NCBI RefSeq assembly: GCF_900177675.1
Contig: NZ_FXWM01000001.1
Location: forward strand, 1,249,001 to 1,313,000
Length of the DNA: 64,000 bases
Direction: 5' to 3'
DNA from: Bacillus sp. OV166
GTDB lineage: Bacteria > Bacillota > Bacilli > Bacillales > Cytobacillaceae
In this document: positions 16,724 to 25,734 of the stretch, one piece after another
Position numbering within the stretch: position 1 is the stretch's first letter
How the letters are laid out: each line of letters begins with the position of its first letter
The notes under the pieces: generated by a model
The model's database searches: none
What the model was told of the DNA's origin: nothing
Seen by the model: only the letters and a program-made list of their open reading frames with translations
Translations under genes and position numbers: made by a program

Positions 16724-18298
16724 ATGAGCACGACAATCGGGAAAATCTTTGACTTAACGGTGAAAAAGTATCCGAACAAACAAGCGATTTACGATGTCAG
16801 AAAAAATGTCCGGTATACTTATAAGGAATGGAGCGAACAAGTGAACCGGCTCGCCAATGCCCTCTTAAAAGAAGGCGTTCAAAAAGGCGATCGTGTTTCC
16901 ACCTTCATGTTTAATACCGAAGAATTAGGGACAGCTTTTTTCGCCTGTGCGAAAATCGGAGCGATTTTCAATCCGATTAATTTTCGCTTGATGCAAGAAG
17001 AAGTTGCCTATATTCTTTCTGATGCCACCCCAAAGGTTGTTCTTTTTGAAAAAGCATTGGAACCTGCTATATCAGCGATCGCCAATCGCTTCGACAAGGC
17101 CTCCTTCTGGTTTATTGATGATGGAGCCCCCTCGTATGCTGTTAGTTATCAGGAAAAACTGGCCGCTTCATCAACCGAGGGCGTTCAGGCGGACGTAAAG
17201 GAAACCGATCTATATGCGTTTATCTATACCAGCGGGACAACGGGAAGACCGAAAGGAGTTATGCACACCCACCGCAATATGGTAGACCAAAGTGTATTCT
17301 GCATTGCTTCATGCAAACTAAGAGCGGAAGATGTTGGTCTCGTAACAGCACCAATGTTTCATTGCGCCGAACTCCATTGTGCGTTCCTGCCAAGGATTCA
17401 TGCAGGAGCAAGTAATGTCATTTTGCATCAATTCAATCCAAAGGCGATCCTCCCATTGATCGAAAAAGAAAAAATCACGAAATTCTTTGCTGCGCCAACC
17501 ATGTGGAACATGCTCCTACAAGAGGACCTAAGTAAATATGATCTATCCAGTCTGAAGCTTGGTTTATATGGTGCGGCGCCAATGGCCCCATCACTCGTTC
17601 ATGCACTCCATGACAGCCTAGGAATCTCATTAATTCAAGCCTATGGAATGACTGAAATGGGACCAGCCATTACTTTTCTATCAGAAACGGACCAACTGAG
17701 GAAAGCGGGTTCGGCAGGGCAAGCAGCCTTGAGTCATGATATTAGGGTTGTTCGCACTAGAGAAGACGGCCCCTCAGATCCAGATGATGTGGTACCAGTC
17801 GGTGAAACCGGAGAGATAATTGTTCAAGGACCATGTATGATGGCCGGCTATTTCAACCGAGCAGAAGCGACAGAAAAAGCATTGTATAAAGGTTGGTACC
17901 ATTCCGGAGACATTGGTTACCTCGATAATGAGGGGTACCTTTATGTCAATGACCGTGTCGATGACATGATTATCAGTGGCGGCGAAAATATCTATCCAAG
18001 GGAAGTCGAAGACCTCTTACATGCCCACCCAGGTGTCCTTGACGTGGCAGTAGTTGGCCAGCCAAATGACCGGTGGGGTGAGACTGTAACTGCCTTCGTG
18101 GTAAAAAAGGATCCGAAAGTAACTGACGAAGAACTGGATATACACTGCAAAAACAGCAATCAGCTTGCCAATTACAAACGCCCGAGAAAATATATTTTCT
18201 GTGAAGCGCTTCCTCGAAATGCCAGTGGGAAAATCATGAAATTTGTCTTGAGAAAACAACTTGGGGAGTTATTTACCCCAGGTACTACAAATTCATAA
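16724..18298 (+). CDS. acyl-CoA ligase-type AMP-binding enzyme (second copy)
   Basis: A 524-residue adenylate-forming ligase with YTSGTTGRPKGVMHTH at about residue 168, YGAAPMAPS, YGMTEMGP, HSGDIGYLDNEGY, and the catalytic Lys in LPRNASGKIMK. It is clearly related to the ligase at 12685 but not a recent duplicate, since whole segments differ. Two ligases in one operon suggest that two acid substrates, or an acid and its shortened product, are activated. The start has TTGGAGG eight bases upstream; the gene follows the thiolase by 17 bp. Confidence 0.88.
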   Translation: MSTTIGKIFDLTVKKYPNKQAIYDVRKNVRYTYKEWSEQVNRLANALLKEGVQKGDRVSTFMFNTEELGTAFFACAKIGAIFNPINFRLMQEEVAYILSDATPKVVLFEKALEPAISAIANRFDKASFWFIDDGAPSYAVSYQEKLAASSTEGVQADVKETDLYAFIYTSGTTGRPKGVMHTHRNMVDQSVFCIASCKLRAEDVGLVTAPMFHCAELHCAFLPRIHAGASNVILHQFNPKAILPLIEKEKITKFFAAPTMWNMLLQEDLSKYDLSSLKLGLYGAAPMAPSLVHALHDSLGISLIQAYGMTEMGPAITFLSETDQLRKAGSAGQAALSHDIRVVRTREDGPSDPDDVVPVGETGEIIVQGPCMMAGYFNRAEATEKALYKGWYHSGDIGYLDNEGYLYVNDRVDDMIISGGENIYPREVEDLLHAHPGVLDVAVVGQPNDRWGETVTAFVVKKDPKVTDEELDIHCKNSNQLANYKRPRKYIFCEALPRNASGKIMKFVLRKQLGELFTPGTTNS

Positions 18299-18313
18299 AA
18301 GAGGGTCCCTACT

Positions 18314-19408
18314 ATGTTAAAAGGTATAAAAGTCATTGATTTCACGAACTACTTGCCAGGTCCTTTCGCAACCCTACGATTGGCCGAATTGGGTGCGGAG
18401 ATTATTAAGGTGGAGCCTCCTGAAGGAGATCCTGCCAGGCATACGGGGATTTCAAAGCAGGGAAACGGGCTTGTTTTTTTAGCTAACAACCGTCAGAAAA
18501 AAAGCATCACTCTTAACTTGAAGGAGCAAGAAGGAATTGACACTGCCCGGAAATTAATTGCAAACGCGGATGTGGTTCTCGAAAGTTTTAGACCAGGTGT
18601 CATGGAGAAGCTCGGGTTAGGATATGAGGCGGTTCAACAGGTAAAACCTGATATCGTCTACTGCTCTATATCAGGATATGGACAAAAGGGGTCGCTATGT
18701 AAACTGGGTAACCATGACCTCAATTATATGGCTTTAAGTGGGGTTTTAGCCCAATTCAAGGATAAGGCCGGCAAACCTGTCCATCCGTCGATTACGCTTG
18801 CCGATTATATAGGCGGTTTTGCGGCTAATGAACGGATATTGGCCGGACTCGTTTCGAGAGCATTAACGGGAAAAGGGAGCTATCATTCTATTTCGATTAC
18901 TGACCAACTGGTGTCATTATTGGGGAACCATGTCATGGTTGAGAAAGAAACCGGGGCGGGAACTGGCATTAATGTTCTTAATGGAAGCATTGTTTCATAC
19001 GCCTTATATGAAACGATGGATGGACGTCACATGAGCATTGGCGCTCTCGAACCAAAGTTTTGGGATAATTTTTGCAGGGCTCATGGTCGTGAAGAATGGA
19101 TTCAGTCGCACTTTTCCCAATCGGTGGAGTCCAATCCAATTTTTCAAGAAATCTCAGCACTTTTTAAGAGCAAAACCTTCTTTGAGTGGATTGAATTCGC
19201 CCAAAAGGTAGACTGCTGTATGGCTCCTGTCCTTGAGATAGGGGAATTAAACGAGAACCCTTACTTTCAAGAGAAGGAGCTCATCTTTGCCTCTTCTTGG
19301 GGAGACTATCAAGTTAAAATGCATAGTGACTTTGAGCAGGAATCCATTGTCCCTCCACCTCAAAAAAACGAGCATAAAGACGAGATATTGAATAATATTT
19401 TGATATAA
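18314..19408 (+). CDS. CaiB/BaiF-family CoA-transferase
   Basis: A 364-residue class III CoA-transferase that moves CoA between carboxylic acids without ATP. The catalytic Asp is in GNHDLNYMALSG (about residue 135), and the N-terminal MLKGIKVIDFTNYLPGPFATLRLAELGAEIIKVEPPEGDPAR is the family start. In this operon it may recycle CoA onto the incoming acid or onto a product, supplementing the two ligases. Last gene before a terminator. Members related to alpha-methylacyl-CoA racemase share the fold, so a racemase role is the alternative. Confidence 0.85.
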   Translation: MLKGIKVIDFTNYLPGPFATLRLAELGAEIIKVEPPEGDPARHTGISKQGNGLVFLANNRQKKSITLNLKEQEGIDTARKLIANADVVLESFRPGVMEKLGLGYEAVQQVKPDIVYCSISGYGQKGSLCKLGNHDLNYMALSGVLAQFKDKAGKPVHPSITLADYIGGFAANERILAGLVSRALTGKGSYHSISITDQLVSLLGNHVMVEKETGAGTGINVLNGSIVSYALYETMDGRHMSIGALEPKFWDNFCRAHGREEWIQSHFSQSVESNPIFQEISALFKSKTFFEWIEFAQKVDCCMAPVLEIGELNENPYFQEKELIFASSWGDYQVKMHSDFEQESIVPPPQKNEHKDEILNNILI

Positions 19409-19418
19409 AAGGAGAATC

Positions 19419-19456
19419 TAGACTGCCCGAGGATCATTTGGCAGTCTATTTTTTGA
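19419..19456 (+). terminator. intrinsic terminator of the acyl-CoA operon
   Basis: TAGACTGCC pairs with GGCAGTCTA, followed by TTTTTT. Confidence 0.85.
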
Positions 19457-19550
19457 ATAAATGCTTTTTGAAAATCAAGTGACAAGCAGTATAATAGAGT
19501 GAGATTATCATGAATTTAATATGTTTATTTAAGGTTTGAAAGGAGGAAAA

Positions 19551-21686
19551 ATGTTGTTTGAAAAAGCATTGCCATTACTAGAATCCCACTTCGGTTATAG
19601 CTCCTTCAGGACGGGCCAGGAGCAGGCAATCCGTTCTGTTTTATCAGGTGAAAACACAATTACTGTTATGCCAACGGGTGGCGGGAAATCCATCTGTTAT
19701 CAAATTCCTGCACTTGTCCTTCCCGGTACCACGATTGTCATTTCCCCACTGATTTCTTTAATGAAGGACCAGGTTGATGCCCTCATTCAAGTCGGTATTC
19801 CGGCAACATTTATCAATAGTTCGTTAAGTCTTGGCGAGGCAAATAGGCGAATGATAGAAGCGGCCGAAGGAAAATATAAGCTTCTGTACATAGCGCCTGA
19901 GCGTTTGGAATCACGTGAATTTCTTGAAGATCTTTACAGCATGGACATTCCATTAGTAGCCGTGGATGAGGCCCACTGTATTTCGCAATGGGGACATGAT
20001 TTTAGGCCAAGCTATCGCCATATTCAACAACTAATTAATAGCCTGCCGCAAAGGCCAATTGTATTAGCTCTTACTGCTACAGCCACACCAAAAGTACGTG
20101 AGGATATTTGCGATTTATTAAACATTGATGAAGAGAATACGATTATTACCGGATTCGAGCGGGAAAATCTGTCCTTTACGGTTATCAAGGGCCAGGATCG
20201 GGACAAGTTTATTAAAGACTATTTGAAAAAGAATGATAAAGAAGCAGGCATTATCTATGCAGCAACAAGAAAGAATGTCGACCAAATTTATGAGAAATTA
20301 CTGAAAGCAAATATTAAGGCGGCCCGCTATCATGCGGGGATGGGCGATGTGGAGCGAAATCGTGAGCAGGAACGATTCTTAGAAGATAAAGCGACTGTGA
20401 TGGTAGCCACCTCTGCTTTCGGAATGGGAATAGATAAATCTAATATCCGTTATGTGGTACATTATCAGCAGCCCAAAAATATGGAGAGTTATTATCAGGA
20501 AGCGGGCCGTGCGGGCAGGGATGGTTTGAAGAGTGAATGTATCATGCTTCATTCCTCACAGGATGTGCAAATTCAGCGTTTTTTAATTGATCAATCCAGT
20601 GATCGGAGCCGCATCACACAAGAATTAGCTAAACTCCAGCAAATGGTCGATTATTGCCATACCGAAAACTGTCTGCAGGAATTTATCTTAAAATATTTTG
20701 GTGAAACCGAAACAGAGCCTTGCGGCAGATGCGGCAACTGCTTGGATACGAGGACAAGCATCGATGTAACGAAGGAAGCCCAAATGGTGATGTCCTGCGT
20801 CATTCGGATGGGGCAGCGCTTTGGTAAAACGATCACAGCCCAAGTGTTAACAGGATCGAAAAATAAAAAAGTAACAGAAATGGGTTTTGACAGACTTCCA
20901 ACCTATGGAATCATGAAGGATAGGAGTTCGAAGGATGTCAGCGACTTTATTGAATTCTTGATATCACAAGAATTGATCGCGATCGAGCAAGGGCAATTTC
21001 CAACCCTATTCGTTTCACCAAAAGGAAAAGATATTCTGTTAGGTAAAGAACAGGTCCATCGCCGTGAAACTGTACAGGTGAAACAAGTGGCCAAAGATGA
21101 TCCATTGTTTGAAGTGTTAAGAGAAGTGCGGAAGCAGATTGCCGAATCAGAAAAAGTACCTCCATTTGTCATTTTTTCTGATGCTGCCTTAAAGGATATG
21201 TGTGCAAAGCTGCCGAAGTCTACGGAAGAATTTTTACAAGTTAGTGGAGTGGGAGAACTGAAACTTAAAAAATATGGCCTAGAATTTATTCAAGCCATCC
21301 GTACCTTCTGTGAAACTAATGTAGACTATCAAAGTGAGTTGGTACCTTTAGAGAAAGCTCCAAAGAAGCCCGCTAAAAAAGCTGGGGTAACCGATTCTCA
21401 TTTGGAGACATTAAAATTACATCAAGGGAATATTTCGATTGCGGAAATTGCTGAGCAGCGGAATTTAGCAGTTAGCACGGTGGAAACCCACTTACTTCAA
21501 TGTGCGCAACAAGGGTTAGAAGTTGATTTTTCAAAACATATTCCGGATGAATACATGCCGCTTCTAGAAAAAGCCTTGGCAGAAGCTGGACGGGAGCGCC
21601 TCAAACCAATCAAGGAATTGCTTCCCGAGGAAGTAAGCTATTTTATGATCAAAGCCTATGTTTATTTTATTAGCAAAAAGAAATAG
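19551..21686 (+). CDS. recQ: ATP-dependent DNA helicase RecQ
   Basis: A 711-residue 3'-5' DNA helicase. Order: SF2 helicase core with Walker A MPTGGGKS (about residue 44) and DEAH box VDEAHCISQWGHDFRPSY, then the RecQ-Ct zinc region (CHTENC...CGRCGNC, about 370-395) and winged helix. An HRDC domain (about 515-590) and a C-terminal helix-turn-helix extension follow. The length matches the long RecQ of Bacillus species rather than the short RecS. The ATG at 19551 follows AAAGGAGG closely; an in-frame TTG at 19536 lies upstream of that site. It acts in recombination and replication-fork repair. Confidence 0.93.
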   Translation: MLFEKALPLLESHFGYSSFRTGQEQAIRSVLSGENTITVMPTGGGKSICYQIPALVLPGTTIVISPLISLMKDQVDALIQVGIPATFINSSLSLGEANRRMIEAAEGKYKLLYIAPERLESREFLEDLYSMDIPLVAVDEAHCISQWGHDFRPSYRHIQQLINSLPQRPIVLALTATATPKVREDICDLLNIDEENTIITGFERENLSFTVIKGQDRDKFIKDYLKKNDKEAGIIYAATRKNVDQIYEKLLKANIKAARYHAGMGDVERNREQERFLEDKATVMVATSAFGMGIDKSNIRYVVHYQQPKNMESYYQEAGRAGRDGLKSECIMLHSSQDVQIQRFLIDQSSDRSRITQELAKLQQMVDYCHTENCLQEFILKYFGETETEPCGRCGNCLDTRTSIDVTKEAQMVMSCVIRMGQRFGKTITAQVLTGSKNKKVTEMGFDRLPTYGIMKDRSSKDVSDFIEFLISQELIAIEQGQFPTLFVSPKGKDILLGKEQVHRRETVQVKQVAKDDPLFEVLREVRKQIAESEKVPPFVIFSDAALKDMCAKLPKSTEEFLQVSGVGELKLKKYGLEFIQAIRTFCETNVDYQSELVPLEKAPKKPAKKAGVTDSHLETLKLHQGNISIAEIAEQRNLAVSTVETHLLQCAQQGLEVDFSKHIPDEYMPLLEKALAEAGRERLKPIKELLPEEVSYFMIKAYVYFISKKK

Positions 21687-21755
21687 ATTGGCAAAAAGAA
21701 GGCATACATCAAAGAAATAATACAATTATCAATATTTTTAGAATATTCTTAATTG

Positions 21756-21811
21756 TTGTCGATATCCCTGTTATCTTGTTGATATTTCCCCGGGAATTTG
21801 TCGATATCACC
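21756..21811. repeat. three ~21-bp spaced TTGTCGATATC elements
   Basis: TTGTCGATATCCC (21756), TTGTTGATATTTCCC (21776) and TTGTCGATATCACC (21798) recur at 20 and 22 bp spacing. The period is close to that of the other two arrays but the sequence differs. Confidence 0.55.
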
Positions 21812-21816
21812 TAATA

Positions 21817-21857
21817 AAAGAACAGGGCAGCTTGTAAACTTAGCTGCCCTGTTCTTT
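21817..21857. terminator. bidirectional terminator between recQ and the FNT gene
   Basis: AAAGAACAGGGCAGCT and AGCTGCCCTGTTCTTT form a perfect 16-bp stem with a 9-base loop; the stem overlaps the stop codon of the minus-strand gene. Confidence 0.85.
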
Positions 21858-22658
21858 ATCATATTCATCTAAAAATGGCTGATTAGCATAATAGTACATC
21901 ATCGCCATGAAAACAGCGCCGCCAATCAGGTTGCCAATCGTTACAGGCACTAGATTGTGAATCACTCCACCCCATGAAATCGTCCCTGGATGGTTTAAAA
22001 CTAAGGCAATGGCAAACGTACACATGTTAGCGATACTATGTTCATATCCGGAAATAAAGAAACAAAAAACAAACAGCATCATCGCAAACATCTTCGGTCC
22101 ATCGCCTTTTAGACCCATCGGAAGAAAAAAGGCCATACAGACGAGCCAATTACATAGAATCGCTCGGAAAAATAGCTCGGTTGTTGGGACCTGCATTTTG
22201 ATCTCGACAACATGGAGTAAAAAGCCGTTAACCTCTGAACTTTCATAAAGCCCTGTTGTAAAAATAATAAAGGCAAAGACCGCCGCCCCGAGAATATTTC
22301 CAGCATAACTGCAAACCCATAACTTCAAAACCTCTGTCCAGGTCATTTTCTTACGCAGCGCTGCATAAGTGTAATAAAACGTATTTCCGGTAAATAAATC
22401 GCCACCGCCATAAGCGATTAATATGATAGCAGATCCGAAGGTAAGTGCCGCCATCGGATAGGCAAACGGGTTATCTTTAACATAAAAGAAATTCCCCGTT
22501 TTAAACGCTACAATGACGCCAAAGCCGATAAACATACTAGCAAGCGCCGCCCGTAAAATATAACGGAGGATGCTTTGCCGGAAAATTTTCATCTTTTTTA
22601 GGGCGAGTTTCTCGGCTTCACCTAAAGGCTGCATTTCCATGTTTGTCATAACCACCAT
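21840..22658 (-). CDS. formate/nitrite transporter family protein
   Basis: A pentameric-channel type FNT protein, about 272 residues with six membrane helices. Recognisable segments include GFGVIVAFKTG, ALTFGSAIILIAYGGGDLFTGNTFYY (about 70-95), NWLVCMAFFLPMGLKGDGPKMFAMMLFVFCFFISGYEHSIANM (about 170-210), and LVPVTIGNLIGGAVFMAMMYYY at the end. The conserved histidine of FNT channels is in GYEHSIANM. It moves formate, nitrite or a related anion. The start is uncertain: ATGs at 22658, 22649 and 22640 are all possible, and only the last has GGTGG at a good distance. The nitrate reductase lies 32 kb away, so nitrite export is only a possibility. Confidence 0.88.
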   Translation of the reverse strand: MVVMTNMEMQPLGEAEKLALKKMKIFRQSILRYILRAALASMFIGFGVIVAFKTGNFFYVKDNPFAYPMAALTFGSAIILIAYGGGDLFTGNTFYYTYAALRKKMTWTEVLKLWVCSYAGNILGAAVFAFIIFTTGLYESSEVNGFLLHVVEIKMQVPTTELFFRAILCNWLVCMAFFLPMGLKGDGPKMFAMMLFVFCFFISGYEHSIANMCTFAIALVLNHPGTISWGGVIHNLVPVTIGNLIGGAVFMAMMYYYANQPFLDEYDKEQGS

Positions 22659-22856
22659 TCACTAATAGATATTATCCGTTTATTTTTAATCGAAAAGGGC
22701 TTAGTTATGTATTAGTGGGTAAATTTTTCATTAAACAAGCTTAGTATAATAACATTTTATAAAACATAAACTTTTGTAATGGTTAAAAATAGCAATAACA
22801 TCCGTAATTCAGTTATAATAGAGGAGTTTTTTGAAGACTGATTTTAAGGAGTCATT

Positions 22857-23972
22857 ATGTCGACATTGAAAAAAATTACCCCTTCGTATGATCCATGGGA
22901 AGCCTATTTAGATATCGAGCAATATGGAAAGCCTCAGTTAACCAATATCGAGTTCACCACAACAACACTTTGTAATATGCGCTGTGAGCATTGTGCGGTA
23001 GGCTATACACTCCAAACAAAGGATCCACAGGCGATTCCACTTGATTTGCTATTAAAAAGATTAGAGGAAATTCCAACATTACGTTCGATAAGCATTACCG
23101 GAGGAGAACCGATGTTATCCTTATCCTCGGTAAAAAATTATGTTGTACCGATTTTAAAATATGCCCATGAGCGCGGTGTACGGACGCAGATTAATTCCAA
23201 TTTAACCCTAGATCTAGATCGTTATGGATTAATCGTGCCTTACTTAGATGTTTTACATATTTCGCATAACTGGGGGACCGTCGATGATTTTGTCGAGGGT
23301 GGCTTTGCCAGAATGGAACGGAAGCCTGAATATGAACAACGGGAAAAATATTTTAATAGAATGATAGAAAATAGTCGTGGACTGGTAAGAGCAGGGGTGA
23401 TGGTATCGGCGGAAACGATGCTAAACAAGCGGACACTACCGTATTTAGAAAAAATTCACCGCCAAATTGTTGATGAAATGCTATGCCAGCGCCATGAAAT
23501 ACATCCAATGTACCCAAGTGATTTTGCTAGCAATCTCGAAAACTTATCACTTAATGAAATAAGAGAAGCAATCCATCACTTACTAGATGTCAGAGATGAA
23601 AATGTGTGGATGCTGTTTGGCACGCTCCCATTTTATGCATGCAGCGATAATCAAGAGGATTTAGCTCTTTTACAACGTTTATATAAAAGTAAAAATGTCA
23701 CCGTCAGAAATGACCCTGATGGACGTTCGCGACTGAATGTAAATATTTTTAACGGAGATATTATTGTTACTGATTTCGGTGATACACCACCCCTTGGAAA
23801 TATCCAGACTACAAATCTGTTACATGCATATGATACCTGGCAGTCATCTGCCTTAGCAAAGGAATTAAGCTGTCATTGCCCAGCTGTCAAATGTCTCGGG
23901 CCAAATATATTAGTTAAGAACAGTTATTATCAGGAAATGGACTTTACTAAACGAAAAAGCAGAATAAAGTAA
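22857..23972 (+). CDS. yfkAB: radical SAM/CxCxxxxC motif protein YfkAB
   Basis: A radical S-adenosylmethionine protein of 371 residues. The cluster motif CNMRCEHC (CxxxCxxC) is at residues 39-46. The SAM-binding GGEP is near residue 83 (SITGGEPML), and the family-defining CxCxxxxC occurs near the end (CHCPAVKC). This combination marks the Bacillus YfkAB family, whose substrate is not known to me. The start is an ATG with AAGGAG eight bases upstream. It is a single gene with its own 15-bp-stem terminator. Confidence 0.88.
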   Translation: MSTLKKITPSYDPWEAYLDIEQYGKPQLTNIEFTTTTLCNMRCEHCAVGYTLQTKDPQAIPLDLLLKRLEEIPTLRSISITGGEPMLSLSSVKNYVVPILKYAHERGVRTQINSNLTLDLDRYGLIVPYLDVLHISHNWGTVDDFVEGGFARMERKPEYEQREKYFNRMIENSRGLVRAGVMVSAETMLNKRTLPYLEKIHRQIVDEMLCQRHEIHPMYPSDFASNLENLSLNEIREAIHHLLDVRDENVWMLFGTLPFYACSDNQEDLALLQRLYKSKNVTVRNDPDGRSRLNVNIFNGDIIVTDFGDTPPLGNIQTTNLLHAYDTWQSSALAKELSCHCPAVKCLGPNILVKNSYYQEMDFTKRKSRIK

Positions 23973-23978
23973 TAAAGC

Positions 23979-24017
23979 AAAAGCACTTTAAATGCATTAA
24001 ATTTAAAGTGCTTTTTT
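23979..24017 (+). terminator. terminator of yfkAB
   Basis: A perfect 15-bp stem (AAAAGCACTTTAAAT with ATTTAAAGTGCTTTT) around a 7-base loop, then T. It may also serve the convergent MFS gene. Confidence 0.85.
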
Positions 24018-24045
24018 ACTTATTCCTTGCCCAATCTTAAAGTAA

Positions 24046-25272
24046 TTAAATCGAGTGTTTTACAAGCTTTGGGTGACGATGCATTGAAACAAATAAAATA
24101 AATCCGCTAATAATTAATAATGAACTTGTAATGATAAAAACGGCAGAAAAACCGTAGTAACCAGATACGAATCCACCCAGCATCGGGCCGACAATATTCC
24201 CAAGGAAGCGCAAGCTGGTATTATAGCCTAATACTTCGCCTTGCATCGCAATCGGTGCCTCTTGACGGATATATGCAATCCGTACAGGAATAATTCCGCC
24301 AATCGTAACACCCAGTGCAAAGCGGATGATAACCAGTTGCCAAAGGCTAGAAACCGCTGCCCCAGGCAAGTAGACAATCCCCGCTAGAAAAAGAAGAATA
24401 ACTAATATTTTGATATACCCATACTTATCAGCGATTTTCCCCCAATTTCTCGACATTAACAAATTCCCCAGTCCCGCAGCGGAAAAAGCAATCCCTGAAT
24501 AAAAGGCAACATTAGTTGTGCCATGCAGATCACTAACAAATAATGATAAAATTGGTTGAATGCTAAAGTGAGCGATCTGAACTAGGGCTGAAATTAGTAG
24601 GACTGTTAATAACACAGGGTTACGAATAATATGTTTAAAAACTTCTTTGCTTGAGTAATGTGTTTTTGCACCCTTAGAAATAGGTATCAAGAATTCCTTT
24701 GTGGCAATCACTAACAGGGCAGAGATGAAAATCGAAATGGACGTCCATTTAAAGGTAGTGGAATAGCCAAGAGAATCAGCTAAAACACCACCCAGCATCG
24801 GTCCTAACAATGAACCTGTAATACTACCTGTTTGCAATGTACCAAGAACACGTCCGGCAATCTCCTTCGGTGTTTGCGTTGAGATAAAAGCCTGTGACAT
24901 CGGAATAAAGCCCGAAAAAAAGCCCATGAAAAAGCGCAGCAACAGTAGTTGCCAGACAGAATGGACATAGCCCATTAGAAAAATAGATAAGCCCATCCCT
25001 AATCCGGAAATGATAAGGATTCTTTTTCTCCCATAACGGTCGCCAATTCTACCCCAAATTGGTGAGAATAGGAAGGCAGAAACAAATGTGATCCCAAAGG
25101 TGATTCCCGACCAATGCTGAACATATTTTTCCGTGAAGTTACCAAACGTCTCAATGTACAATGAAATAAACGGCATAACCATTGTCATACTTCCTGCTAC
25201 AAAGAAGTTCGCAAACCACATGATCATTAAATTACGCTTTGCACTTCTCTCCTGATACACTATAAAAAACAC
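24046..25272 (-). CDS. MFS multidrug-type transporter
   Basis: A 12-helix MFS protein, about 408 residues. The first-half signature GRIGDRYGRKRILIISGLGMGLS follows helix 2, and PMSQAFISTQTPKEIAGRVLGTLQTGSITGSLLGPMLGG is the antiporter motif C region. It resembles drug/proton antiporters of the MdtG/YkuC kind. The GTG at 25272 is weakly supported, as the ribosome site is poor; in-frame GTG (25260) and ATG (25227) are alternatives. Proton-driven efflux from the membrane is inferred, with substrate unknown. Confidence 0.82.
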   Translation of the reverse strand: MFFIVYQERSAKRNLMIMWFANFFVAGSMTMVMPFISLYIETFGNFTEKYVQHWSGITFGITFVSAFLFSPIWGRIGDRYGRKRILIISGLGMGLSIFLMGYVHSVWQLLLLRFFMGFFSGFIPMSQAFISTQTPKEIAGRVLGTLQTGSITGSLLGPMLGGVLADSLGYSTTFKWTSISIFISALLVIATKEFLIPISKGAKTHYSSKEVFKHIIRNPVLLTVLLISALVQIAHFSIQPILSLFVSDLHGTTNVAFYSGIAFSAAGLGNLLMSRNWGKIADKYGYIKILVILLFLAGIVYLPGAAVSSLWQLVIIRFALGVTIGGIIPVRIAYIRQEAPIAMQGEVLGYNTSLRFLGNIVGPMLGGFVSGYYGFSAVFIITSSLLIISGFILFVSMHRHPKLVKHSI

Positions 25273-25496
25273 TTCTTTCTGAAATATATTTCGATTAACT
25301 AAATATTATCATACCGAAATTTCTGATAATTTTAAAGGGATTTCCCTTATAAATAAAATTGGAAATTACGTTTACTACTATTCAAAGGTTTTGGCGGATT
25401 GGGAATAATAACTGTATTACAAATATTCAAAACACTATTGACAACTTGTTAATGGGAGACTAAAATCTAATTTATTACTTTAAATGAATAATACGT

Positions 25497-25606
25497 TCTC
25501 TTATCAAGAGTGGCAGAGGGACTGGCCCGATGACGCCCAGCAACCGTTCCGTTTGGAATTGGTGCTAAATCCTGCAAAACAATTTATTGTTTTGAAAGAT
25601 AAGAGA
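25497..25606 (+). ncRNA. SAM-I riboswitch (S-box leader)
   Basis: The aptamer core is unmistakable: CTTATCAAGAGTGGCAGAGG, then GACTGGCCCGATGACGCCC, AGCAACC, TTTGGAATTGGTGCTAAATC and closing GATAAGAG. The P1 stem pairs TCTCTTATC (25497-25505) with GATAAGAGA (25598-25606). The 3' side of P1 (AAGAGAGG, 25601-25608) is complementary to the first arm of the terminator (CCTCTCTT, 25634-25641). SAM binding should therefore hold P1, free the terminator and switch the transporter operon off; low SAM switches it on. Confidence 0.93.
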
Positions 25607-25631
25607 GGAGTAGTCCCTTATTTTGTGATGA

Positions 25632-25658
25632 AACCTCTCTTTTCTGGAGAGGTTTTTT
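25632..25658 (+). terminator. SAM-controlled terminator of the riboswitch
   Basis: AACCTCTC pairs with GAGAGGTT around a short loop and is followed by a T run. Its first arm competes with the P1 strand of the aptamer, as expected of an S-box expression platform. Confidence 0.9.
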
Positions 25659-25734
25659 ATTTTTATATAAAAACAAACCTTTCCAATCGGAGTAATGGAG
25701 TATTGATAAGAATCTAAAAGGGGGAGCTTTAATC

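Larger units (their letters stand above)
25273..25734. other. 462-bp intergenic region with riboswitch
   Basis: Right part: SAM-I riboswitch and its terminator (25497-25658). Left part (25273-25496): AT-rich space between divergent genes, presumably holding both promoters; no gene seen. Confidence 0.6.
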
